Assembly: GCA_035309005.1 (NCBI GenBank)
Contig: DATGFP010000015.1
Location: 1-64,000 of the forward strand
Reading direction: 5' to 3'
Source: DATARH01 sp035309005
GTDB lineage: Bacteria > Pseudomonadota > Alphaproteobacteria > ATCC43930 > CGMCC-115725
DNA length: 64,000 nt
The translations under genes were made by a program, and so were the position numbers. The notes under the pieces are model-generated. The model was not told the origin of the DNA and made no database searches. It saw nothing but the letters and a program-made list of their open reading frames with translations. Positions 16,742 to 25,207 of this stretch are shown here, piece after piece; within the stretch, counting starts at the first letter, position 1, and each line of letters starts with the position of its first letter.

Positions 16742-17007
16742 AGTGTCCCCAGGAATTCGATTGGGCTTGGGTTAAGCCCGCCATTCGTGATTTTGCCATC
16801 ACGGACATGCACCCAAATTTGAGTGCCGTCGCCAAGCGTTGTCATGAACCAGTCCGTCCCGAATACGTCAGTGCCAAGGAAATTTTCCGGGCGATTGGCG
16901 ACATCAAGCAAGATTCGCCGGTTCACCGGCGTGTCCTCGCCGAAATGGCCCCGCGCATTGCGGAATATGTGGGGTATTCTCCGTTCATCGATTGTAATCG
17001 ACGGCAT
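16738..17007 (-). CDS. Small stand-alone toxin-like domain protein
   Basis: 89 aa. The pattern HIFRNARGHFGEDTPVNRR, then NFLGTDVFGTDWFMTTL, DGTQIWVHVRDGKI and NGGLNPSP is like C-terminal nuclease domains (BECR-type fold) found at the ends of polymorphic toxins and phage minor head proteins, here with nothing in front. His and the DGTQ-W strand would be candidate active-site elements. No secretion signal is present, so it could be an intracellular toxin or a fossil of a larger toxin. It overlaps the 71-aa gene by 4 nt. Confidence 0.5.
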   Translation of the reverse strand: MPSITIDERRIPHIFRNARGHFGEDTPVNRRILLDVANRPENFLGTDVFGTDWFMTTLGDGTQIWVHVRDGKITNGGLNPSPIEFLGTL

Positions 17008-17023
17008 GCCCCAGCCAGTCGGT

Positions 17024-17419
17024 TCAGCCGGCCTTGAAGTATTCGACGTCTTCGGGCCGAGGGCGCCAGTCGGGGTTGCTCGGCCATTCCTTGGTGCGCC
17101 CGGCCATGTCGCCGCCGTAGCGCACCCGGAAGAGGAGGGTGCGCAGGGGGCCAGTGATCCATTCGTGCAGTTCGCCCGGCGGATGCACGACGAACGAACC
17201 CGGCACCACTTCGACGGTGCCTTCCGGCGTCTTCATCGTGCCGCCGCCCTCGAAGCAGAAATAGATTTCGGTGGCGTGCGGGTGGCAGTGGTAGGGGCTG
17301 GTCTGCCCCGGCTCCCAGCAGGCGACCGTGACGTCGCCCTCCCCGACCCGCCCGAGCACCCGCTCGACGTGTTTCTTGGGGTCGAATTTCTCCTCGGTCT
17401 TCAGATTGAAGGCGTGCAT
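17024..17419 (-). CDS. Cupin domain-containing protein
   Basis: 131 aa, single cupin barrel. Motif 1 is SPYHCHPHATEIYFCFEGGG, with His, His and Glu as metal ligands, and motif 2 is GSFVVHPPGELHEWI with the last His. No DNA-binding domain is attached, so it is probably an isomerase, dioxygenase or sugar/small-molecule binding protein rather than a regulator. It lies 21 nt after pssA on the same strand and 16 nt before the toxin-like gene. No substrate can be assigned. Confidence 0.75.
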   Translation of the reverse strand: MHAFNLKTEEKFDPKKHVERVLGRVGEGDVTVACWEPGQTSPYHCHPHATEIYFCFEGGGTMKTPEGTVEVVPGSFVVHPPGELHEWITGPLRTLLFRVRYGGDMAGRTKEWPSNPDWRPRPEDVEYFKAG

Positions 17420-17440
17420 GGCCCCAGTGCTCCTTTGGCT

Positions 17441-18322
17441 TTAGTGGCGCCATTCGTTGGCCGGCGGCGGCGCCTCGGCGCGCGGCAGCGGCGTCGCCGT
17501 CGCTGGCAGCACGGGCGGCGCCTCGGCGGCTTGCGGCGGGCGGGCTTCGTAGGCGCGGCGCTGCCGCAGCGACGCGCTGATCGTCAGCGGGATCGAGCCG
17601 AGATAGACCGTGCCAACGACGATCAGGGTCGGCCACGGCGCGGTCGTCAGGAAGGCGGTCGCCACCCCGATGCCGAGCAGCGTCGGCACGACGAAGCGGT
17701 GCGGGATGCGGATGCGCTTCAACGACACGGTCGGGATCGTGCTTACCATCATCAGCGCGACGCCGGTGATCCATACCCCGTTGAGATAGGGCGAGCGGGC
17801 GATCCAGTCGCCCCACTCGAAGCTGATGAACATCGGCAGCATCAGGAGGCCGGCGCCGGCCGGGGCCGGCGCGCCGCTGAAGAAATTCGCGGCCCAGGGT
17901 GGCGGCTCGGCCGCCAATTGCGTGTTGAAGCGCGCCAGGCGCAGCGCGCAGCACACCGCGTAAAACAACACGATGACCCAGCCCAAACTGTGCCATTGCG
18001 CCATCGTCCACAAATAGAGCATCGCCGCGGGGGCGACCCCGAAAGCAATGAAGTCCGACAGGCTGTCGAGTTCGGCGCCGAACCGCGAGGTCGCCTTCAG
18101 AAGCCGCGCGAGGCGGCCGTCGAGCCCGTCAAAGATGCCGGCCGCGATGATGGTGAAGACCGCGTACTCGAAGTTGCCGTTGATCGCGAAGCGGATCGCG
18201 CTCATCCCGGCGCACAGCGCCAGCAAGGTCAGAATATTCGGCACCATGCGGTTGACCGACAGCTCGGAGAGCCGCGCCCGCCGCACCCGCACCCGCCGCA
18301 CCCGCGCCCTGGGCGAACGCAT
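17441..18322 (-). CDS. pssA: CDP-diacylglycerol--serine O-phosphatidyltransferase
   Basis: 293 aa from ATG 18322. CDP-alcohol phosphotransferase signature with the eight conserved residues split over FDGLDGRLARLL and GAELDSLSDFIAF; multiple membrane helices follow, and the C-terminus is Pro/Ala-rich. It makes phosphatidylserine from CDP-diacylglycerol and serine in the inner membrane. psd, encoding the next enzyme, lies immediately upstream on the same strand, so the two form the phosphatidylethanolamine route. The N-terminus has an arginine-rich stretch (RVRRVRVRRARL), possibly binding acidic lipid headgroups. Confidence 0.9.
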   Translation of the reverse strand: MRSPRARVRRVRVRRARLSELSVNRMVPNILTLLALCAGMSAIRFAINGNFEYAVFTIIAAGIFDGLDGRLARLLKATSRFGAELDSLSDFIAFGVAPAAMLYLWTMAQWHSLGWVIVLFYAVCCALRLARFNTQLAAEPPPWAANFFSGAPAPAGAGLLMLPMFISFEWGDWIARSPYLNGVWITGVALMMVSTIPTVSLKRIRIPHRFVVPTLLGIGVATAFLTTAPWPTLIVVGTVYLGSIPLTISASLRQRRAYEARPPQAAEAPPVLPATATPLPRAEAPPPANEWRH

Positions 18323-18391
18323 CGCCGTAGATCCTTTCGCTGCCACCGGCAGCGCCACTCTACACCAATCGGCGGGCGAGAGGTCAGGCTC

Positions 18392-19090
18392 TCAGTGATT
18401 GTGCCCGGCGGCAGCCGGTGCCGCTTCGCGCCGGTCGGCGAGCACGGTTTCGCCGGCGACCATGCGCTGGCCGAGGAGGACGAGCGGCCGATAGGGCGGC
18501 GGGCAGTAGACGTCGACCCGCGAGCCGAAGCGGATGAGGCCGACCCGCTCGCCGGACGCGATGCGCTGGCCCTCGTAGGCCGGGCAGACGATGCGCCGCG
18601 CCACCAGCCCGGCGATCAAGACGAAGGCGATGTCGGGCGCGTCGTCGGTCGCATCGACCGCGGCGATGCGGATCGCGAGGCGCTCGTTGTCGAGGCTCGC
18701 CTTGTCGAGGCTGGCGTTGAGGAAGCGGCCCTTGGTGTAGCGCCGCGCCGCGATCCGGCCGCCGACCGGGGCGCGAGCGACGTGGACGTCGAACAGGTTG
18801 AGGAAGATGCCGATGCGCGGCACCGGCGCGGCGCCCATCTCAAGCTCGGGCGGCGGCGGCGCCGAGCCGAGCGCGATGACGATGCCGTCGGCCGGGCTGA
18901 CGATGAGGCCCGGCCGCGTCGGCGTCACCCGCCACGGGTCGCGGAAGAAATACGCGATCCACAGCGTGACGACGAACCCCATCCAGCCAGCCGGCCGCCA
19001 GACCAGGAAAAGAATGATCGTCGCCAGCGCCGCCGCGGCGATAAATTTCCAGCCGTCGGGATGAATGGGGTCGAGGGTGCGACGGAGCAT
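18392..19090 (-). CDS. psd: Phosphatidylserine decarboxylase proenzyme
   Basis: 232 aa, the short PSD-A type. N-terminal membrane hairpin (residues about 15-45), then FFRDPWR, VSPADGIV, IGIFLNLFDVHVARAP and the self-cleavage site RFGSRVD, where the Gly-Ser bond is cut to give the pyruvoyl-bearing small subunit. Converts phosphatidylserine to phosphatidylethanolamine. The 69-nt gap to pssA has no terminator-like hairpin, so co-transcription is likely. The C-terminus (AAPAAAGHNH) is longer than the core. Confidence 0.92.
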   Translation of the reverse strand: MLRRTLDPIHPDGWKFIAAAALATIILFLVWRPAGWMGFVVTLWIAYFFRDPWRVTPTRPGLIVSPADGIVIALGSAPPPPELEMGAAPVPRIGIFLNLFDVHVARAPVGGRIAARRYTKGRFLNASLDKASLDNERLAIRIAAVDATDDAPDIAFVLIAGLVARRIVCPAYEGQRIASGERVGLIRFGSRVDVYCPPPYRPLVLLGQRMVAGETVLADRREAAPAAAGHNH

Positions 19091-19110
19091 TTCAGTTGCG
19101 GCAGATCGCC

Positions 19111-19249
19111 CCTCTCCCGCACGGCGGGAGAGGGTGGCGAACCCGCGGGCTTGACCCGCGGGGAGCCGGGTGAGGGCGTCGCGGGCGATAAACCCTCACC
19201 CACCACTCGCTGCGCGAGCGGTCCCCCCTCTCCCGCGATGCGGGGGAGG
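19111..19249. repeat. Cluster of GC-rich palindromes between psd and the membrane-protein gene
   Basis: The 174-nt gap holds CCTCTCCCGC-ACG-GCGGGAGAGG (19111-19133), a CCCGCGGG-type palindrome near 19141-19161, CTCGCTGCGCGAG near 19206-19218, and a second CCTCTCCCGC...GCGGGGGAGG at 19227-19249. Outer and inner units are mutually inverted, as in other interspersed alphaproteobacterial repeats. No gene is present; it may act as a weak terminator or mRNA stabiliser. Confidence 0.6.
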
Positions 19250-19264
19250 ATAGTAGTGGCATGC

Positions 19265-21376
19265 TCACCGCCCCTCGCGGCGCCAGGCCGCGATGAGGAG
19301 GCCGATCGCCAGGAAGAGCGCGGCGATCGCGGGGAGGAGCGGCATCTCGCTGAAGCCGGTCACGGCATAATCGTCGTTTTGCCGCAGCCCCAGCCAGTTG
19401 GCGCCCGAGGCCGGCCGGCCGGGCGACACCCGGCGGATCTGCGGCATGCCGTCATCGGCGACCCAGAAGACTCCGCCGCCGGTCGCCTGCGCCAGGGGAG
19501 CGAGCTTACTGGCGGTGGTGCGCACGTCGGCGAATTCTATCGGGTTGAGCGGCCCGGCCGCGGCGAGCGCCGTGCGCGTGCCGTCGCTGACGTGGTAGAG
19601 GCCCATCTGCGCGATCGCCAGCGTGCCGGTGCTGCGCCCGCCCTCGCTCGGGGCGAGGGCGAGCGTCGTGGTCGTGCCGTCGGGGGCGGTCACTGTCACC
19701 GGTCGGTTATCGGCTTCGAGCGATTGCCGCGTTACCTTGAGCTGGTCGTTCTCGACCACCGCGCGCAAATCGTTTTCCTCGAGGTCGGGTTCCTTCATCA
19801 GCCAGTAGGCCAGCCGGCGCAACAATTCGGCCTGCGGGCCGCCGCCCTCGAAGCCGCGCGCCCACAGCCACATCTGGTCGGAGAGCAGCTGCGCGACGCG
19901 CCCCTTGCCGACCCGGTCGAGCACCAGGAGCGGCTCGCCGTGGTCGCCCTTCATGACGACGCTGCCGTGATGCACCGTCGCCTCGACCTGGCGGAACCAG
20001 CGGCCCCAGCTCGGCTGCTCGCCGGGCTTGCCGGCGCCCGGCAGGTCCTCGGTCACCGGATGGCGGCGGCCGAGCGCAGTCAATTCGGGCTTGAAGCCCT
20101 CCTCGTCGACGTTGCCGGTGGGCTCGGTCGGCAGTATCTCGCCCAAGGGCGTGCGGAAGAGGCTCATCGGCGTGCCGAAATTGGGGCCGGCCGCCTCCAG
20201 GAAAGCGCCGCCGTTCCTGACGTAGCTCGCGACGTTTTCGATGTAGGCCTGCGGGATGATGCCGCGCCGGCTGTAGCGGTCGAAGATGATCAGGTCGAAT
20301 TCGTGCAGCTTCACGTCGAACAATTCGCGGATCGGAAAGGCGATCAGCGAGAGCTCGCGGATCGGCGTGCCGTCCTGCTTTTCCGGCGGCCTCAGGATCG
20401 TGAAATGCACGAGGTCAACCGACGGGTCGGATTTGAGGATGTTGCGCCACACCCGCTCGCCGGCATGCGGCTCGCCCGACACCAGCAGCACCTTGAGCCG
20501 GTCGCGCACGCCGTTGACGACGACGACGGCGCGGTTGTTGGCGAGGGTCAATTCGTGCGGCCCCGGTTCGACCGCCAGCTCGACGACGTTGGGGCCGCCA
20601 TGGTCGATCGGGATCGACAGCTTGGTGTCGCGGCCGACCGGCACCGTCAAGGCATGCGTCGCTCCGCCATCCTTGCGCCAAGTCAGCTGCGCCGGCCGCT
20701 CGGGCGCGTCGGCTGGCGGCGCCGGCAAATCCTCGACGCGCACGGTCAGCGGCGTGTCCTTGCCGACCAGCCCGAAGCTCGGCGCCTGCGCGACGACGAG
20801 GCGGCGGTCGCCCTCGTTGCGCCGCCCGGTAAGCAGCACCTGCAGCGGCGCCCCGAGTTCCTTGGCGGCAGCCGGCAGGTCACCCGTCGGCACGTCGTGA
20901 ACCTGCCCGTCGGTCAGCATGACGATTGCCGCGAGGCGCTGCCGCGGGATGTCCGACATCGCCCGCCTGAGCGCGGTGAAGAGCCGCGTGCCGTCGTCGC
21001 CGCCGGGGTGCGGCTGGCCGGCGCGGATCACCCGAACGTCGAGGTCGCGCTCGTGCCGCAGCCGTTCGGTAAGCGCCGCCAGCGCCGTCTCGGTGGTCGC
21101 TCGGCGCTCGCCGATCGCCTGGCTCGGCGATTCGTCGACGACGACGACGGCGACATCGCGCAGCGGCGAGCGCTGCTCTTCGACGAGCGAGGGGTTGACG
21201 AGGATCGCCAGCAGTATCGCCAGCGCGGCGGCGCGCCACAGGGTGCCCCGGGCGCGCCGCCAGATCCCCAGCCCGAGCGCCAGCGCCGCGGCGGCGGCGA
21301 GCGCCGCGATCGCCCACCACGGAAGGAGCGGCGCCGCCGCCAACGTATAGGCGCTGCCGCCGATCGCGAGGTTCAT
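19265..21376 (-). CDS. Large membrane-anchored protein with VWA-like and glutamine amidotransferase-like regions
   Basis: 703 aa. Two N-terminal membrane helices (residues about 15-36 and 45-62), a von Willebrand A-like region (VVVVDESPSQ and IVMLTDGQVHD), Ig/beta-sandwich-like repeats, a class I glutamine amidotransferase-like domain (LKVLLVSGEPHAGERVWRN, FDLIIFDRYSRRG, NGGAFLEAAGPNF) without an evident catalytic triad, and a final membrane helix. It is the last gene of the MoxR-DUF58-DUF4159 operon, in a pattern common in alphaproteobacteria. The large domains are probably periplasmic. Function is unknown; envelope stress or chaperone-type roles are proposed for such clusters. Confidence 0.75.
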   Translation of the reverse strand: MNLAIGGSAYTLAAAPLLPWWAIAALAAAAALALGLGIWRRARGTLWRAAALAILLAILVNPSLVEEQRSPLRDVAVVVVDESPSQAIGERRATTETALAALTERLRHERDLDVRVIRAGQPHPGGDDGTRLFTALRRAMSDIPRQRLAAIVMLTDGQVHDVPTGDLPAAAKELGAPLQVLLTGRRNEGDRRLVVAQAPSFGLVGKDTPLTVRVEDLPAPPADAPERPAQLTWRKDGGATHALTVPVGRDTKLSIPIDHGGPNVVELAVEPGPHELTLANNRAVVVVNGVRDRLKVLLVSGEPHAGERVWRNILKSDPSVDLVHFTILRPPEKQDGTPIRELSLIAFPIRELFDVKLHEFDLIIFDRYSRRGIIPQAYIENVASYVRNGGAFLEAAGPNFGTPMSLFRTPLGEILPTEPTGNVDEEGFKPELTALGRRHPVTEDLPGAGKPGEQPSWGRWFRQVEATVHHGSVVMKGDHGEPLLVLDRVGKGRVAQLLSDQMWLWARGFEGGGPQAELLRRLAYWLMKEPDLEENDLRAVVENDQLKVTRQSLEADNRPVTVTAPDGTTTTLALAPSEGGRSTGTLAIAQMGLYHVSDGTRTALAAAGPLNPIEFADVRTTASKLAPLAQATGGGVFWVADDGMPQIRRVSPGRPASGANWLGLRQNDDYAVTGFSEMPLLPAIAALFLAIGLLIAAWRREGR

Positions 21377-21410
21377 CGCAAAGCCTCGGTTTGCGGCTCT
21401 CGCGGCCGGA

Positions 21411-21506
21411 CCCCCACCCTGCCCTCCCCCGCTTGCGGGGGAGGGTTGAAGGGAGGCGTTGCGATCCTCTCCCTCCCCCGCAAGCGGGGGAGGGTAGGGG
21501 TGGGGG
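21411..21506. repeat. Long imperfect inverted repeat of CCCTCCCCCGC units
   Basis: Left arm 21411-21445 and right arm 21471-21506 are near-perfect inverted copies, and each arm is itself a hairpin around GCTTGC or GCAAGC. The unit fills the space between two operon genes, so it could reduce or process the transcript between the DUF4159 gene and the 703-aa gene. Confidence 0.7.
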
Positions 21507-21530
21507 CCGTCGGCAGCAAAATTAGCATGG

Positions 21531-24257
21531 TCATTGGCCGAGGCGCTCGAGGATCGCCGGCACGTGAACCTGGTCGGTCTTGTAGTTGCCGGTCAGCACG
21601 TACATGACGAGGTTGACGCCGAAGCGCAGCGCCATCTCGCGCTGCTGCTCGCCGCCGGGCACGCAGGGAAAGGCCGGCCGCCCCTGATCGTCGACCGCCC
21701 AGGCGCCGGCCCAGTCGTTGCCGCCGACGATGACGCTCGCCACCCCGTCGTTGACGCGGTCCTCGACCGGTTCGAGCCACACCTGGCCGCTGTTCCAGCG
21801 GCCGGGAAACTCGTGTAGCAGATAGAACGACTTGGTCAGCACGTGGTCGGGCGGCACCGGCACCAGCGGGGGGATTTTGACCCCGGCGGCGAGGCGGCGC
21901 AGCATGCCCTGCGACGCCGCTTCACTGCCGAATGGTCCGGGGGTCTCCTCGCCGGAATTGCGCGTGTCGAAGAGGATCGTGCCGCCGGTTTCGAGATAGC
22001 GGTTGATGCGCTCGGCGGCGCGCGGCGAGGGCGGCGGCTGCTCGGCCGTCACCGGCCAATAGAGGAGCGGAAAAAAGATCAGATCATCCTTCTCGATGTC
22101 GACCGCCATCGGGTTGGTGGTCTCGACCGCGGTGCGCCGGTTGAGCGTCTGGGTCAGCCCGACCATGCCGGCGCGGCTGACCGCGTCGACCGCGTCGCTG
22201 CCGGTCGTGACATAGGCGAGGCGCAGCGCCGAGGTGGCGCGGACGACAAACGCGTCATCGGCCCGCGCCGCCGCTTGCGGCAGCAATATGAGAGCCAGCA
22301 CGACCGCCGCCGCCCGCGCCGGCCGCCGCCGCAACAGGCCGCGCAGCGCATAGGCGATCACCAGGTCGATCAAAACCAGCAGGAAAGCCGCGGTCAACAG
22401 CGGCGGCCGGATGTCCACCTCTGCGCTCTTAGTCCCGAAGGTCTCGCGGGCGACGCCGCCGGGCAGGTCCGCGATCGGCCGCAGCGCGGCGACCCCGGCC
22501 GACAGGTTGAGCGCGCGCCGCGCGTCGATCGTGCCGTAGAAGCCGGGCGGATGTTGCGGCGATGCCTTGGCGGTCGCGATCTCCTTGCCGGAGATCGGCC
22601 GGGCGCTGGGCGGCGGGTGCTGCAGCCGGCCGAACCCGTCGAGCGTCTCGACCGGCGGCAGGGCGCCCTCGGCCGCCGCCGAGACGCCCTGGCTCATCGC
22701 GACGAGGCGCCGCAGCATCTCAACGAAGAGGCCGGACAACGCCAGGTTCGACCAGTCGGGATTGGCCGTCGTGTGGACCAGCACGGACCAGCCCTTGCCG
22801 AGTTTCTCGCCGGTCACCAGCGGGGTGCCGTCGGCGAGCCGCGCCCAGGTCTTGCCGGCGAGGTCGAGGTCGGGCTCGGCCAGCACCTGGCGCGACACGG
22901 TGACGTCGCCCGGGATCGCCAGGCCGGCAAACGGGCCGGCGGCGGCGAAGGGCGCGAGCTTGGCCGGCTTTTCCCACGACAGCGCGCCGCCGATCGTCCG
23001 CCCGCCGCGGCGCAGCCGCACCGGCAGCAGATGGTCGCCCTGCTCGGCCAGATGCGGCCCGGCAAAGCGCAGCAGCACGCCGCCGCCCTCGACCCATTTG
23101 CGCACAACCGCCTCTTCGGCCGAGGAATTTGGGCCGGCGTCGGAATAGATCAGCACGGCGAGGTCGCGCTTCAGCAGGTCGACGGCATGGCCGCGGCGCA
23201 CTTCGGTGAACGGCGCCAGAGCGCGTTCGAGGTAGAAATCCTCGCTGAGCAGCGGCTGGCCGGCGGTGTCCGGCGGCCCGGCGATGCCGACCGGACGGCG
23301 CCGCCAGCGCTCGTCGATCAAGAGGACGGCGCCGGCGGATTCCTCGCCCTCGACCTCGATCCGGGCGACCCGGTTGCGCAATTCGGTCGGCATCGCCAGA
23401 CGCACCGCGACGCTGTCGGCGCCGGCCGCGATCGTCGCCGCCTCGCGCGCCAAGAGTGCGCCCTTCTCGTCGCTGGCGCGCACCGCGAGCGGGCGCGGCG
23501 CCGGCCCGGGCAGCGAGCGCACGGTGACCGCGAGGTCGCCGTCCGCCGCCTCGCCGGGGCCGCTGTTGGCCACCAGCAGGCGCGGCGTGTCGCCGTCGGC
23601 GGCCGCGACATAGCGCACGCCGCCGCGGTCTTCAAGATAGGCGGCGAGCGCCTTGGCGCCGCCGTCGGCGACGCCGTCGCTGATCCATACGGTCGGGCTG
23701 CCCTGCGGCAGCGTCAGCGCTCTCAGGCGGGTCAGCGCCGTCTGCCGGTCGCCCGGCCAGGGCTTCGGCCGCAGCGCCTCGACCGCGGCGCGCGCGTCGG
23801 CGGCGCGGATCGGCGCGAGCGGCGGCGCCGGCTCGCCCGAGGCCGACGGTGCGGTCGTCACCAGCACGATCTGCCGCTGCTCGCGCTGCGCCTCGGCGAG
23901 CACCTCGAGCGCCGCCGCCTGGCGCCGGCTCCAATCGCGCGCCGCCGTCCAGCCGTCGTCGATGACCAGCGCCAGCGGCCCGCTGCCGGCGAGGCGGGTC
24001 TGCGGGTTGAGCACCGGATGGGCGAGCGCGACGATGACCAGCGCGGCGATGGTCGTGCGCAGCAGAATGAGCCACCACGGCGTGCGCGCCGGCGTCTCCT
24101 CGCGCTGCCTTAGCCCGAGCAGCAGCCGGATCGCCGGAAAGACGATGCGGCGCGGCGTCGGCGGCGTCACCCTAAGCAGCCACCAGATCACCGGCAGCGC
24201 AGCGAGCGCCGCCAGGAGCCAGGGAGAAGCAAAGGCGAGCGCGCCGAACTCGAGCAT
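21531..24257 (-). CDS. BatA/DUF4159 domain membrane protein
   Basis: 908 aa. The N-terminus (FGALAFASPWLLAALAALPV, then RRIVFPAIRLL) is the BatA/aerotolerance N-terminal domain with two membrane helices; a VWA-like segment follows (LALVIDDGWTAARDW, VWISDGVADGG), then a long periplasmic-looking region, a membrane helix near residue 620-640, and a C-terminal DUF4159 domain (VRATSALRLAYVTTG, ILFDTRNSGEETPGPFG, DHVLTKSFYLLHEFPG). It lies 2 nt after the DUF58 gene. The architecture is standard for alphaproteobacterial MoxR clusters; the biochemical role is unproven. Confidence 0.82.
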   Translation of the reverse strand: MLEFGALAFASPWLLAALAALPVIWWLLRVTPPTPRRIVFPAIRLLLGLRQREETPARTPWWLILLRTTIAALVIVALAHPVLNPQTRLAGSGPLALVIDDGWTAARDWSRRQAAALEVLAEAQREQRQIVLVTTAPSASGEPAPPLAPIRAADARAAVEALRPKPWPGDRQTALTRLRALTLPQGSPTVWISDGVADGGAKALAAYLEDRGGVRYVAAADGDTPRLLVANSGPGEAADGDLAVTVRSLPGPAPRPLAVRASDEKGALLAREAATIAAGADSVAVRLAMPTELRNRVARIEVEGEESAGAVLLIDERWRRRPVGIAGPPDTAGQPLLSEDFYLERALAPFTEVRRGHAVDLLKRDLAVLIYSDAGPNSSAEEAVVRKWVEGGGVLLRFAGPHLAEQGDHLLPVRLRRGGRTIGGALSWEKPAKLAPFAAAGPFAGLAIPGDVTVSRQVLAEPDLDLAGKTWARLADGTPLVTGEKLGKGWSVLVHTTANPDWSNLALSGLFVEMLRRLVAMSQGVSAAAEGALPPVETLDGFGRLQHPPPSARPISGKEIATAKASPQHPPGFYGTIDARRALNLSAGVAALRPIADLPGGVARETFGTKSAEVDIRPPLLTAAFLLVLIDLVIAYALRGLLRRRPARAAAVVLALILLPQAAARADDAFVVRATSALRLAYVTTGSDAVDAVSRAGMVGLTQTLNRRTAVETTNPMAVDIEKDDLIFFPLLYWPVTAEQPPPSPRAAERINRYLETGGTILFDTRNSGEETPGPFGSEAASQGMLRRLAAGVKIPPLVPVPPDHVLTKSFYLLHEFPGRWNSGQVWLEPVEDRVNDGVASVIVGGNDWAGAWAVDDQGRPAFPCVPGGEQQREMALRFGVNLVMYVLTGNYKTDQVHVPAILERLGQ

Positions 24258-24259
24258 CG

Positions 24260-25207
24260 CTAGCGCCGGTAATCCGCCGACAGGGCCGCGTACAGCGCGA
24301 GCAGCGCGAGATGCGGCGGCCGGTCGGTGCGGTGATAGCCGAGCGTCCAGCCGACCGCCCGGGCGATCTCGGCGAGGCCGTCGCGGTGGCGGCGGAAGCG
24401 CTCGCCGTAATCCTCGCGCACGGTCTCGACCCGGCTGATGACGATGTCGTCCTCGGCCGCGACGCCCTCAAAGCGGACGCGGCCGGCAAACGGCAGCTCC
24501 TCCTCCGCCGGATCGGCGATTTGCAATAGGTGGCCGCTGAGGTTCGCCCCGGCGAATTGCCCGACGCAGGCATGCACCGCTTCGAGCGGGGCGAGGAAAT
24601 CGCCGATCAGGAGGAGCTGCGCGGCGCGCGGCAGCGGCTCGAAGGCGGGCAGGCCGGCGGCGGCCGATGTTCGGCCGGGGGAGGGCGGCGGCTGCTCGAT
24701 CAGCTGCGCCAGCCGACTCACCGCGACGCGTCCGCTCATCGGCGCGACCCCGCTGCCGAGCAGGCTCAACCGCTCGCCGCCGCGCACCAGGAGGCTCGCC
24801 AGCGCGACGAGCAGCAAATCGGCGCGGTCGCGCTTCTTCGGCCACGCGGCGCCGGCGATATAGCCGGCCGAGGTGTAATCCATCGAGGCCGACGGATCGC
24901 GCCACAGCCAGACCGTCTGGGCCGCCTCCCACTCGGTCTCGCGGACGTAGAGCCGCTGCGATTTGGCGCTTTCCCGCCAGTCGACGCGGGACGCCGCGTC
25001 GCCCGGCTGGTACTGGCGGAATTGCCAGAAGGTCTCGCCCTGGCCGACGCGGCGGCGCCCGTGCACCCCTTGCGCGACGGTCGCGGCGACGCGCTCGGCC
25101 GCGACCAGCAGCGGCGGCAGCCCGGCGGCAGCCTGCTCGGCACGCTCGCGCAGCGGCACCGCCGCCGCGCGCCGCGCCGCCAGCCCGGTTGCCCCCTCGG
25201 AGATCAC
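24260..25207 (-). CDS. DUF58 domain-containing protein
   Basis: 315 aa. The DUF58 hallmark YQPGDAASRVDWRESAKSQ is present, followed by VRETEWEAAQTVWLWRDPSASMD, a VWA-like strand with a partial MIDAS, and LLLIGDFLAPLEAV. DUF58 proteins are typical partners of MoxR AAA+ ATPases and may be their clients or adaptors. The gene overlaps the moxR stop by 4 nt and is followed 2 nt later by the DUF4159 gene, so the three are tightly coupled. No membrane segment is obvious, suggesting the cytoplasmic face. Confidence 0.85.
   Translation of the reverse strand: MISEGATGLAARRAAAVPLRERAEQAAAGLPPLLVAAERVAATVAQGVHGRRRVGQGETFWQFRQYQPGDAASRVDWRESAKSQRLYVRETEWEAAQTVWLWRDPSASMDYTSAGYIAGAAWPKKRDRADLLLVALASLLVRGGERLSLLGSGVAPMSGRVAVSRLAQLIEQPPPSPGRTSAAAGLPAFEPLPRAAQLLLIGDFLAPLEAVHACVGQFAGANLSGHLLQIADPAEEELPFAGRVRFEGVAAEDDIVISRVETVREDYGERFRRHRDGLAEIARAVGWTLGYHRTDRPPHLALLALYAALSADYRR

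Noticed and set aside
16823..21607. A 1594-codon open frame on the plus strand
   Set aside because: It lies antisense to pssA, psd and the 703-aa gene, has no family motifs and is rich in Arg/Gly/Asp as expected for a shadow frame in GC-rich DNA.
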